Source: a virus. From it: a stretch of DNA of 24,455 nucleotides. Below the pieces are notes generated by a model, which was given only the letters and a program-made list of their open reading frames with translations, did no database searches and was not told the origin of the DNA. Location: positions 1-24,455 of IMG/VR virus record IMGVR_UViG_3300030118_002112. One strand, written 5' to 3'. Below, one piece after another: positions 12,477 to 21,622 of the stretch. Position numbers and translations under genes: made by a program. Position 1 is the first letter of the stretch; every line of letters starts with the position of its first letter.

Positions 12477-14894
12477 ATGGCGCGTGTTTCAACTATTGTC
12501 ACAAACTTTCAAGCCGGTGAGTTTTCACCACGTTTGGAAGGGCGCATAGATTTACAGAAATACAACTCTGGCGCACAAAAGCTAGAGAACATGCTTATCT
12601 TTCCGCAGGGTGGCATAACCCGTCGTCCTGGCACTAAGTACGCTGGCACATCAAAAGACGGCGGCAAAGTGCGCCTCATCAACTTTGAGTTTAGTGACGA
12701 GCAAGCATATGTGCTTGAGTTTGGCGCAAACTACATACGTTTTTACAAAGACGGCGGCATACTTACTGAAGCAACCAAAACCATCACAGGCGCTACAGCA
12801 GCTAACCCTGTTGTTATCACGTCAAGCTCTCATGGTTTCAGCAATGGTGACAGAGTGTTCATCTCTGGCGTTGCTGGCATGGTTGAACTAAACAACCGCG
12901 AGTTTACGGTAGCCAACCAAACCACAAACACTTTTGAACTGTCCGGCATCAATGGCAGCGCGTTCACGGCATACAGCAGCGGTGGCACTGCCGGTAAGAT
13001 TGTTGAGGTCACGACCACATACAGTGCTACAGAAATCTTTGAGCTAAATCATGTGCAGTCAGCAGATGTTTTGTTTTTGGCTCACAAAGACCATGAGCCT
13101 GCAAAGCTGACGAGGCTGACAACCACCAGTTTCAGTTTGGCCGACATAGATTTTATTGATGGTCCGTATGAGGACGAAAACTCAACAACGACCACGATAA
13201 CCGCAAGCGCCAACACTGGCACAGTGACTTTGACTGCATCCGCTGATTTGTTTGATGCGTCTAAAGATGTTGGGTCGCTTTTCAGATTCAGAGATGTGAT
13301 TGAGGTATCTCACAATGAGTGGGATACAAGCGATCAATATTCACAAAATGACATCATTCACTTCAACGGAAATGTTTACAAAAAGACTGACGCAGGCACG
13401 AACGAAGCAACAGGCGCACAGGCTCCTGTGCATCTGTCTGGTTCAGAGATTTATGGAAATCACACTTGGCAGTATCAGCATAGCGGCACAGGTTTTGTAA
13501 AAATCACTGCTGTTACAAACGCAACTACGGCTACCGCGGTGGTACAGAACAGCGGAACTAATAGTCTTATCAATGACTTAGTGCTGCCGGCAAACGCCAC
13601 CGCAGGCACAACTCGTTGGTCGCGTGGTGCCTTCAGCGTGCGCAACGGTTTTCCAAGAGCCATTGCGTTCTTTGAAGAGCGTTTGTTTTTTGCAGGCACA
13701 ACAGCACAGCCGCAGACAATCTTTGGTTCTGTCACGGCTGACTTTGAAAACCACACCCCTGGCACTGTTGATGACAATGCAATCAATGTGACGATTGCAT
13801 CAGATTCCGTAAATGTCATCAAGCACATGATACAGGGACGTTTCTTACAAATCCTGACATCAAGCGCAGAGTTTACGATGTCTGGTGGCACAGGCACGCA
13901 GCCGATTACGCCAACAAACGTAAATGTTCTTAGAGAAACCACTTTTGGATCATCAAGTGTTCGCCCGATACGCGCTGGCTCTAGCACTATCCTGATTCAA
14001 AAAGGGCAGGAGAAGGTCAAAGAGGTCACTTTCGATTTGGATACTGATGGTCTAGTTGGACGCGATCTCACCATTTTGGCAGAGCATCTGGCGCGTGGTG
14101 GTCTTACCGACATGATCTGGCAGCAAGAGCCAGAGCTAATTCTTTGGTTTGTGCGTGCGGACGGTGTTTTGATTGGGCTGTCCTATGACCCACAGAATCA
14201 AACAGTGGGATGGCACACCCATCCAATTGGCAATAGTGGCGTGGTCGAAAGCATTACCGCTATCCCATCTGGGGAAGAAGACCAGGTTTATCTGTCAGTC
14301 AAGCGCACCATCAACAGTTCAACTGTGCGTCATATCGTGTTCATGGAAAAGATTGAGTTTGGCAGCGATGTATCAGATGCGTTCTTTGTTGATTCTGGCC
14401 TGACATACGATAGCAGTGCCACGACAACCATCACTGGACTGAACCATCTTGAGGGGGAGACAGTGCAAATTCTTGCGGATGGTTCTGCACACGCAAACAA
14501 AACTGTCTCAGGTGGCGCTATAACACTGGATCGTAGCGCCTCTACGGTGCATGTGGGCTACTCTTTTGACTCCAAGGTGCAAACCCTGCGGATGGAGGGT
14601 GGAGCCGATGACGGCGTCTCTCAGGGCAAAATAAAGCGTATCCACGGTGCGACGGTGCGTTTCCTAGATACAGTCGGTGCAGAGATTGGCCCTGATGAAA
14701 ACAATCTTGATCGGTTGCCATTTCGTGATAGTTCGATGGCGATGGATGCAGCCATACCAATGTTTGATGGCGACAAAGAAATATCTTTCCCATCTGGCTA
14801 CGATAATGATGCAAGGGTGTTTATCAGACAGTCTCAGCCTCTACCCATGACAGTTTTGGCAGTGATGCGGAGGTCAAACACTTTCGATGCTTAA
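12477..14894 (+). CDS. tail tubular protein B-like / nozzle (T7 gp12-like)
   Basis: An 805-residue protein, near T7 gp12 (794) and in the same place. It opens with TNFQAGEFSPRLEGRIDLQKY and NMLIFPQGGITRRPGTKYAG, the hallmark of this tail family. An inserted beta domain at about residues 106-175 (TAANPVVITSSSHGFSNGD, GTAGKI) resembles the E1 FCCH-type domain found in many phage tail proteins, and a region at about 277-335 (EWDTSDQYSQNDIIHFNGNVYKK) resembles a small carbohydrate-binding module. The latter halves carry the long beta body with FEERLFFAGTTAQPQTIFGS. It forms the tail nozzle. Inserted domains may touch the host surface; this is inference. Confidence 0.85.
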   Translation: MARVSTIVTNFQAGEFSPRLEGRIDLQKYNSGAQKLENMLIFPQGGITRRPGTKYAGTSKDGGKVRLINFEFSDEQAYVLEFGANYIRFYKDGGILTEATKTITGATAANPVVITSSSHGFSNGDRVFISGVAGMVELNNREFTVANQTTNTFELSGINGSAFTAYSSGGTAGKIVEVTTTYSATEIFELNHVQSADVLFLAHKDHEPAKLTRLTTTSFSLADIDFIDGPYEDENSTTTTITASANTGTVTLTASADLFDASKDVGSLFRFRDVIEVSHNEWDTSDQYSQNDIIHFNGNVYKKTDAGTNEATGAQAPVHLSGSEIYGNHTWQYQHSGTGFVKITAVTNATTATAVVQNSGTNSLINDLVLPANATAGTTRWSRGAFSVRNGFPRAIAFFEERLFFAGTTAQPQTIFGSVTADFENHTPGTVDDNAINVTIASDSVNVIKHMIQGRFLQILTSSAEFTMSGGTGTQPITPTNVNVLRETTFGSSSVRPIRAGSSTILIQKGQEKVKEVTFDLDTDGLVGRDLTILAEHLARGGLTDMIWQQEPELILWFVRADGVLIGLSYDPQNQTVGWHTHPIGNSGVVESITAIPSGEEDQVYLSVKRTINSSTVRHIVFMEKIEFGSDVSDAFFVDSGLTYDSSATTTITGLNHLEGETVQILADGSAHANKTVSGGAITLDRSASTVHVGYSFDSKVQTLRMEGGADDGVSQGKIKRIHGATVRFLDTVGAEIGPDENNLDRLPFRDSSMAMDAAIPMFDGDKEISFPSGYDNDARVFIRQSQPLPMTVLAVMRRSNTFDA

Positions 14895-15309
14895 ACTGCG
14901 TCCATTCAAGATTGATGATGTATTCAAGGTGAAACTTGACTATGAGCTTCCGCGTGAGGGGCGTTGCAGCTTGGTGGAGCATCCAAACATTGATGCGTTC
15001 ACACTTGAAGATGACGATGAAATACTTGCAGTCGGTGGGGCGCACATCATGTGGCCTGGTGTGGCAGAGGCTTGGGTTTTGGTATCGCCTAGCGGCAAGC
15101 AGCATGGGCGTCTGTTCGCACGTTATGCAAAACGTCGTTTTGAAGGTATGCTGAAAGAGAACAGCATTAGAAGGATGCAGGCCACCATCCATGTTACAGA
15201 CGAGCCAGCGATGCGTTTTGTTGAATGGCTTGGGTTTGAGAAGGAAGGCTTGATGCGTAAGTACGGTGTAGAGGGTGAAGACTACATCAGAGTAGCGAGG
15301 ATCGCGTAA
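14887..15309 (+). CDS. GNAT-like acetyltransferase-fold protein at the gp13 position
   Basis: A 140-residue protein with the GNAT layout: a start strand MLKLRPFKIDDV, EILAVGGAHIMWPGVAEAWVLVSPSGKQHGR (the region where the acetyl-CoA pocket would form), and the C-terminal IHVTDEPAMRFVEWLGFEKEGLMRKYG, typical of GNAT motif B. The usual Q/RxxGxG/A motif is degenerate, so catalysis is doubtful. It occupies the place of T7 gene 13 (138 residues), between nozzle and internal virion B. Start overlaps the previous stop by eight bases. Either an enzyme, or a GNAT fold recruited as virion or assembly factor. Confidence 0.75.
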   Translation: MLKLRPFKIDDVFKVKLDYELPREGRCSLVEHPNIDAFTLEDDDEILAVGGAHIMWPGVAEAWVLVSPSGKQHGRLFARYAKRRFEGMLKENSIRRMQATIHVTDEPAMRFVEWLGFEKEGLMRKYGVEGEDYIRVARIA

Positions 15310-15839
15310 TGGACCCAGCAACTATTGCAGCGGCAGCGAGTGTTGCCCAAGGAGTCCTGGGTTTCAAAGGCAATCGCGCTATGGCGAAGCAAGCGCGACA
15401 GATCGGGGAATATCAAGAAACAGTAATTAAGAATGAAGCAGAGGTTGTTGCGCGTCGTCGCACAAGTCAAGAGATTGCTGTAAGGCAACAGGCTGAGCGT
15501 TTGAAAGGCACACAAAGAGTTGCTACAGCGAAGTCTGGTGTGCAGATGGTTGGAAGCCCTTTGCAGGCGTTGGCAGATACATATTTCAGCACAGAGCGTG
15601 ATGCACAGCGTATTCAATACGCAGGCTCCCTTGAGCAAACGATGGCAGCATCTCAAGCGGCTATGGCAAGGATAGAAGGCAAAAGTCGCGCTGCTGCTTT
15701 CAACATGCAGGCTGTAAGCAGTCTTCTTTCTGCCGCTGGTGGTTATGCTTCCGCAAAACAGCAGGATCAGATACTTGGTCAACAAAATGCTGCATTTGAG
15801 CTTAGACAACAAGATTATCAGCGTCGGTTGAGGGAATAA
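15309..15839 (+). CDS. internal virion protein B-like (T7 gp14-like)
   Basis: A 176-residue protein (T7 gp14 has 196) in the gp14 position. It starts MDPATIAAAASVAQGVLGF, a small hydrophobic alanine-rich segment, then long helices rich in Q, A and R (QARQIGEYQETVIKNEAEVVARRRTSQ), a conserved-looking KSGVQMVGSPLQALADTYF and a second alanine/glycine patch, VSSLLSAAGGYASAKQ. In the T7 group this protein is ejected and forms the outer-membrane pore. Start overlaps the previous stop (TAATG), and its own stop overlaps the next ATG in the same way. Confidence 0.8.
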   Translation: MDPATIAAAASVAQGVLGFKGNRAMAKQARQIGEYQETVIKNEAEVVARRRTSQEIAVRQQAERLKGTQRVATAKSGVQMVGSPLQALADTYFSTERDAQRIQYAGSLEQTMAASQAAMARIEGKSRAAAFNMQAVSSLLSAAGGYASAKQQDQILGQQNAAFELRQQDYQRRLRE

Positions 15840-18388
15840 TGCCAAAGATACCATTATACAATCAGGGTGGGCCTTCTCCGGTTGAGCTAGCCGCAGGGCG
15901 TCTGGGAGCTAGGCCGAATGAGGCTGCATTAGCAGCGCCTGCAAGAGCTTTGACGGAGCTTGGCGAAACTATTGGCAGAACAGGTAGAGGTTTTGCAGAG
16001 GGCGAGATGCGCGTTCAGCAGAGCAAGCTACGTTTTGAAGAAGAGAAGGCAAGGATTGATTTCAACTTTCAAAAAGCAGAGCAAGATCAAGCTGACCGCA
16101 TTTATTTAAAAAATTTAGACAGAAGCACACGGGAAAATCTGATTCCTAAGTTGCTGGAAGACACCAGCACAAGTGCAAGCGCTGCGAAAGAGAAGTTTGC
16201 GGCAGAAGGTGTGCAAATACTGGATAACATCAGAGGTCAGAACTTGCGACCAAGCCTTGAGGCTGCGGCTTTGCAGACGGCAGAAAACGCCATCTTGTCG
16301 GTGTCTCTTCAGGCACAAGAGAAAGGCTTCAAAACACAGCTTAAATTAGCAAATGACTCAGACAATGAGTCTTTAGACATTGCCAAAAATCAACTGTCTC
16401 AGTTTCCTGAAGGCAGTCCAGAGTATGAGTTGGCTACAAAAACAGCAGCAGATATTTTTGAACAGGCTTCAAATGAAAACAGATCGGGGTCATTGAAGTT
16501 CAACCCACGCACGTTTGAAAACAGCGTTTTCATTGAGGCTACAAATCTAAGCATTGCAAAGGCTGAAGAGGAGAATGATCTTAATGCTTTAGATCAAGTC
16601 CTGGCAGATGTGAAGAACAACAAGTCTCTGGGCGCGGCCAAGCAAACAGAAGCTGCAAGTGTTATCAGGGCCACAAAAAAGCGTGTCCAGAACAATATCT
16701 TTCAAGGTGTAAGAGAAACATTGCTTGAGGCAAACCTTTCGTCTTCAGAAGCATCGCAAATTTCAGAGCTTCTTGAGTCGGATGAAGATGTCGTTTTTGA
16801 AAGGGCGACAGGCTCAGAAATTGTTTTGCCTGTGCAAGACATGACGGTTGGCGCACGTTTGACGCTCAAAAAAGATTTGGCAGACATAAGCAAAGAAGCG
16901 CAACAGGGTTTGCGTGATGATTTGTCTGCAAACATCTCAGGTGACTTCGATTCCGGCGGTGTTGAGGGCGCGGTCACAAAAATAACCTCGCTTGCAAACG
17001 ACCCAGATGTTGAGGATGAAGACCTTGAGGCAGCAATCTTAGCAACGGCAAATGAGTTGTTGGCTGAAAGTCAGGCTGCTTTTGATGCAGGTGATTTTGA
17101 CAATGCAGACCTACATGCAAACGCAGCACAAGAATTAGTTGGCTCTACCTTTGGAGATATTGGTGAGTTGCGTCAACGCACAGGTGCCGTTGGCACATCT
17201 GCAAACCGAATATTTTCATCAGCGAGTGGGATTAAAGCAAAAGGTATAGATGAACGTGGCAAGGTTGCTGCGGTAAGTGTCGCTGCCGCTCAAATGGAAG
17301 CTGGCACATTTGATGTGTTAGGCACAGAAACTAAGCCTGCCGATCAGAAGGCAGCTTTGATAAGTGTGCTTGCGGACAAAACACCGGCACAACAATTCAA
17401 GGTTCTTGCTAATAACAACCTTACTTTCGCACCTCTCAAAGGCTCTTTGATTGGAGCAGCTACGGAAGGTTTGAGTGCAACTTACAATGAAGAGACTGTC
17501 ACCAAAGCGCTTGAAACATACAGATTAGCCAAGCCGTTTGGCGATGCGGTTGTCAACAATCACACTGATGAAACCACTAGAGCTTTTTTTGAATCTATCA
17601 TCGCCTTAGAAAGTTTTGGCACTGAAACATCTGATGCGATCAGACAGGTAAACCTGTCTTCACAAACAGAAATAGATGTAAGCGCAAGATACAACACCGT
17701 CAAAGCTGCGGTTGATGGAATACAAGATAAAAGCGTTACGAGAATTTTTGGTTTTGATTTTTCAGGTGAGCGCGTTGAAAACCGTGTGTATTTACAAGAG
17801 AGCATCGAAAGGGTGTCCAAAATATACATTGGACTTGGCACTTTGTCCGCAGAAGATGCTGTTGAAAAAGCAGCAGCAGATGTTCTTTCAACGCACCTAA
17901 ACTTGCGTGGCATTTTAACCCCAAAGTCTCCGTCCTATCCCGTAGATATTGAGAAGATGGTTGATCTGGCGGCTGAAGACTTTGTGAAACAAAATCCAAC
18001 TTTTGACGTGGATGAAATATCTCTGTTCCCAGCACCAGGGCGTGTTGATGAATACTTTGTTTTGCAAAACGGTGTGGTCGTGACCGGCACAGATGTGAAT
18101 GTTTACACGCTTGAAGACTTGCAGGCTCTCCGAGAGCAAGACAAGGCAGCAAGTGATGCAGTGCTTATCGAAGATTTTATGAAAGCAAGAGGCCTTACAG
18201 AGCCGCAACAAATCAGAGATGAAATACAAGAATTAAACAGAGAAGCGAATGAACTTACCGGCATCAATCTGAGTCGGATTCGACAAGAGCAAGGCGATGA
18301 AGCTGCTGCTTCAGCTATCGCAGAGCGCGTAGCAAAGTTGGCACGCGCAAAACAACTGCAAGATAAACTTAATGAAATGCAAGAGTAA
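15839..18388 (+). CDS. internal virion protein C-like (T7 gp15-like)
   Basis: An 849-residue, mostly helical, acidic protein (T7 gp15 has 747) in the gp15 position. It starts MPKIPLYNQGGPSPVELAAG, a beginning typical of such phage internal proteins, followed by long predicted coiled helices (VQQSKLRFEEEKARIDFNFQKAEQDQADR), a large alpha-solenoid-like middle and a C-terminal coiled-coil, RVAKLARAKQLQDKLNEMQE. No enzymatic motif is visible. By analogy it forms the periplasmic ejection tube. TAATG junction upstream; the next gene starts two bases after its stop. Confidence 0.75.
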   Translation: MPKIPLYNQGGPSPVELAAGRLGARPNEAALAAPARALTELGETIGRTGRGFAEGEMRVQQSKLRFEEEKARIDFNFQKAEQDQADRIYLKNLDRSTRENLIPKLLEDTSTSASAAKEKFAAEGVQILDNIRGQNLRPSLEAAALQTAENAILSVSLQAQEKGFKTQLKLANDSDNESLDIAKNQLSQFPEGSPEYELATKTAADIFEQASNENRSGSLKFNPRTFENSVFIEATNLSIAKAEEENDLNALDQVLADVKNNKSLGAAKQTEAASVIRATKKRVQNNIFQGVRETLLEANLSSSEASQISELLESDEDVVFERATGSEIVLPVQDMTVGARLTLKKDLADISKEAQQGLRDDLSANISGDFDSGGVEGAVTKITSLANDPDVEDEDLEAAILATANELLAESQAAFDAGDFDNADLHANAAQELVGSTFGDIGELRQRTGAVGTSANRIFSSASGIKAKGIDERGKVAAVSVAAAQMEAGTFDVLGTETKPADQKAALISVLADKTPAQQFKVLANNNLTFAPLKGSLIGAATEGLSATYNEETVTKALETYRLAKPFGDAVVNNHTDETTRAFFESIIALESFGTETSDAIRQVNLSSQTEIDVSARYNTVKAAVDGIQDKSVTRIFGFDFSGERVENRVYLQESIERVSKIYIGLGTLSAEDAVEKAAADVLSTHLNLRGILTPKSPSYPVDIEKMVDLAAEDFVKQNPTFDVDEISLFPAPGRVDEYFVLQNGVVVTGTDVNVYTLEDLQALREQDKAASDAVLIEDFMKARGLTEPQQIRDEIQELNREANELTGINLSRIRQEQGDEAAASAIAERVAKLARAKQLQDKLNEMQE

Positions 18389-18390
18389 GA

Positions 18391-21300
18391 ATGGCGCTTG
18401 ATCCTGACAAAATTCAGATACGCAGACCATTCAGCCTGCTGGAACAGCAAGAGGCTGAGCGTTTGTATGAAGAAGACAGGGCAAAAGTCACCTTTGGACA
18501 GGCTGTAGATGCTGCTTTTGCAGAAGAAAACACCATGTCGTGGCTCTTTGGCGGCCTGCCAGACTATGAGCCTGACCCAGATTTCCGTTTGACGCCTGAA
18601 AATCTTGCAGAGCTTACAGAGGGCATCCCTGAAGATCGGCGCGGGTTCATAACTGAGGCAGTCAGCCTGCCACATGCGCAGAAACTGCGTGAAAGGGCGC
18701 TTGCATCCCTTAAAAATCAAGAGACTTTGACAAAATACGGCTGGGGTGGCGTGGGTTTGCAGGTTGCCGCTGCAACTTTAGATGTGCCAGCGATTGCAGC
18801 AACGATTTTTACTGAAGGCGCTTTGGCACCTGTGATTTGGGGTGGCAAGGCAACTAGGTTGGCGAGGACATTCCGTGCTGCTGCGTCGAGTGGTGCGTCT
18901 GCGGCAGCGATTGAGTCCTATTTGGTGTCTCAGAACGCCATGAAAGACCCGTACGACATTTTGTACGCTGCTGCTGGTGGTTTTGTACTTGGCGGCGCTA
19001 CAGATAGCGTGTTTGGCGCTATATCGCGCAAACGCTACCGTGATGCCGGTCTTAAAATTATGAATGATACAGATCAGGCGCAGGCCGCAGACGTAAATAC
19101 AGCCATGATAGATCGCGGCATAGATACTGGCGTTGGCGCTGCGGAAAACCCTGCTTCTAGGCCCATGCAGGACTTTGATATCCGTCGCGGCACTCAAGAA
19201 TTGATTGATGAAACAGACGCAGAGCCTATGGCAGCGTTTGGCAAAATCAGATTTGACATGGTGGGTCAGCTTAAAAGCAGTGCAATCGGTCTGACGCGGC
19301 GCGTTGCGTCGTTTCTTGGTGAGGATGCTGTTCAACCAGGCGAAATCACTGCTGATCTGATGAAAACTGTTGGCACAAAGCGTGTCACAAACAAATTCTA
19401 CAACACTTATGATCGCACATATAATGAATGGGCCAAGGGCAGTGATATTGGCCTTGTGAAAAGACGATTTGACTCAAGGCGTTCAGAGTTTGGCAGGCTC
19501 GTTTCAGACGAGATAGAAGAGCCAGGATCATCGACCAATCCGCACATCATAGAAGCTGCAAACAATGTTCGCGCCCTTTTTAGAGATATGCTGGAAGAGG
19601 CAAAACGCTCTGGTGTGAAGGGCTTTGACAGCATACCAGAAAACCCAAGATATTTTAGTCATTTGTGGGACGGGCATAGATATCTTGCTGCCAAAAAAGA
19701 CTTTGGCAAAAAGTTGCCAGAGCTTTTGAAGAAGTCATTGCTCACAGCCAATCGCACTCTTGAGGAAGATATGGCAGATGCGATTGCTAATGGCATGGTC
19801 AAGAAAATTATCAAACGTGAAATTGGCATGGATGCTGGGTTGGCAAGAATGTTCAGCACATCAAACAAAGAAGCGTTGCGTGACATTTTGTTGGAAGAGG
19901 AGATCGTTACAGAAGCGCAAGCAGACAGAATTATTGACCAGCTAGACTTTGATAGAGAGGGTGTAAGCCCTAGAGCCAGACGCAGGCTTGAGTTCGATCT
20001 TAGTGCTTCTGTAGAGCAAAACGGCAAAACTCTACACATCAAAGACCTGATGGAACGAGACACTGAGGCTGTTGTAAATGCCTATGTAAATCAAATGCAG
20101 GGCAGGATAGCCCTGGCTAAGAAGGGCATAGAGTCAGACGCTGACTTTGAAAAAATAAAAAAGGACATCATTGCGGCTGGTGAAGAGTTAAATCTTGAAG
20201 ATCAGGCAGCAAAAGACATTCAAAAGCTAGATGTTTTGTATGCGCTGATTGCAGGACGCACATCGCCTCTGATTGCAAACCCAAGCGCAGATGGGAATAG
20301 ACTGATAAGATTGTTGATGGACTACAGCTTCATCAGGGTTATGAACCAGGTGGGTTTTGCTCAGATTGCTGAATTAGGCAACGCAGTATCTATTGATGGC
20401 ACCACGGCTTTGTTACGGGTGATTCCAGAGTGGAGAGCGATGGTCTCAAGAACTGCAAACGGGGAGCTTGAAGACAAAGTTTCGCGTGAATTAGAGGCTT
20501 TCGTTGCGCCTGGTGTTGATAGAAACATCAACGCGGCACTCAACAAGTACAGTTATGAAGATATGTATGGACTAGGCAAGGGCGACACCATCGACAAGGC
20601 CATCGGTGTGATGCAGCCCCTCAAGCGTCTGACTGCCGATATTTCAGGTTTAGCTGGTATTACCGCTCTGTTTGAGCGTACCGCAGCAAAGATTGCAGCG
20701 CAGTCTTTAGTTGATTTGGCGTCTGGTGTCAGGAAGGCACGCATGAAACGGCTTGGTAACAGCACTCTTGACCAAGACATAGCAAGGCGACTCAAGAGTT
20801 TTGGCTTAGATGAGGAAATGTGGCCGCGTGTTGTAAACCAAATTAAAAAACACACAATAACTGTGCCGTCTATGTTCTCTCGTAGGCGCAAGCTCAAAGC
20901 TATCAATATGGACGCTTGGGACGATATAGATGCCAGAGATGCTTTGACGTATGGCATCGCAAGGTGGACGAGGCAATCAATTCAGCAGAACGATGTTGGA
21001 AATCTAAACATTCATATGACCAGCACGATGGGTAAGGTTTTGAGCCAGTTCAGAGCCTTTATGCTGGTGTCTCATGCCAAACAATTTTTGCATAATATTG
21101 AGCGTCGAGACTTTGCTGCATTTTCGTCTATGATGTGGTCACTGTTTTACGGTGGTAACGCATATATTTTGCAAACCCATGTCAACGCGCAGGGTAGAGA
21201 AGATAAAGACAAGTTTTTAGAAGAAAGTTTATCAGCAACTGAGATTGCCAAAGCTGCTTTTGTTAGAAGCTCTTGGGCAGCGTTGCTGCCAGGTGTTGCA

Positions 21301-21591
21301 GACACCACTCTTGCGATTGCAGGACAAGACCCATTCTTTGGCTACAAAAGATCGACAGGCCTTGCTTCAAATCTTGTAACAGGCAATCCTGTGTTCGATT
21401 TGCTAGACACTGCACAAAGCGTAGCGCGTGGTGGTTCACGCGCTTTGTTCAATGAGGAGTATCAGTGGTCGCGTGGTCAGCAGCGTGCATTGAACTCTTT
21501 GTTGCCGTTTCAGAACGCTGTTGGCATCAAAAATGTTCTGAATACAATGATGGATGGCCTGCCTGAAAGCTCAAGAGTGACTGAACAGTAA
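18391..21591 (+). CDS. internal virion protein D-like (T7 gp16-like), without visible transglycosylase
   Basis: A 1066-residue protein in the gp16 position (T7 gp16 has 1318). Residues 115-205 hold apolar stretches, VGLQVAAATLDVPAIAATIF and ILYAAAGGFVLGGATDSVFGAI, that could enter a membrane during ejection. The rest is helical and charged; near the C-terminus RSSWAALLPGVADTTLAIAG is again apolar. I see no lytic transglycosylase domain at the N-terminus, where T7 gp16 has one, which explains part of the length difference. The long middle (FDSRRSEFGRLVSDEIEEPG, PENPRYFSHLWDGHRY) resembles other podovirus ejection proteins. RBS is weak; coupling to the previous gene is likely. Confidence 0.75.
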   Translation: MALDPDKIQIRRPFSLLEQQEAERLYEEDRAKVTFGQAVDAAFAEENTMSWLFGGLPDYEPDPDFRLTPENLAELTEGIPEDRRGFITEAVSLPHAQKLRERALASLKNQETLTKYGWGGVGLQVAAATLDVPAIAATIFTEGALAPVIWGGKATRLARTFRAAASSGASAAAIESYLVSQNAMKDPYDILYAAAGGFVLGGATDSVFGAISRKRYRDAGLKIMNDTDQAQAADVNTAMIDRGIDTGVGAAENPASRPMQDFDIRRGTQELIDETDAEPMAAFGKIRFDMVGQLKSSAIGLTRRVASFLGEDAVQPGEITADLMKTVGTKRVTNKFYNTYDRTYNEWAKGSDIGLVKRRFDSRRSEFGRLVSDEIEEPGSSTNPHIIEAANNVRALFRDMLEEAKRSGVKGFDSIPENPRYFSHLWDGHRYLAAKKDFGKKLPELLKKSLLTANRTLEEDMADAIANGMVKKIIKREIGMDAGLARMFSTSNKEALRDILLEEEIVTEAQADRIIDQLDFDREGVSPRARRRLEFDLSASVEQNGKTLHIKDLMERDTEAVVNAYVNQMQGRIALAKKGIESDADFEKIKKDIIAAGEELNLEDQAAKDIQKLDVLYALIAGRTSPLIANPSADGNRLIRLLMDYSFIRVMNQVGFAQIAELGNAVSIDGTTALLRVIPEWRAMVSRTANGELEDKVSRELEAFVAPGVDRNINAALNKYSYEDMYGLGKGDTIDKAIGVMQPLKRLTADISGLAGITALFERTAAKIAAQSLVDLASGVRKARMKRLGNSTLDQDIARRLKSFGLDEEMWPRVVNQIKKHTITVPSMFSRRRKLKAINMDAWDDIDARDALTYGIARWTRQSIQQNDVGNLNIHMTSTMGKVLSQFRAFMLVSHAKQFLHNIERRDFAAFSSMMWSLFYGGNAYILQTHVNAQGREDKDKFLEESLSATEIAKAAFVRSSWAALLPGVADTTLAIAGQDPFFGYKRSTGLASNLVTGNPVFDLLDTAQSVARGGSRALFNEEYQWSRGQQRALNSLLPFQNAVGIKNVLNTMMDGLPESSRVTEQ

Positions 21592-21622
21592 AAATGCGGT
21601 ATAAAGCGTGTAGGAGTAACAA

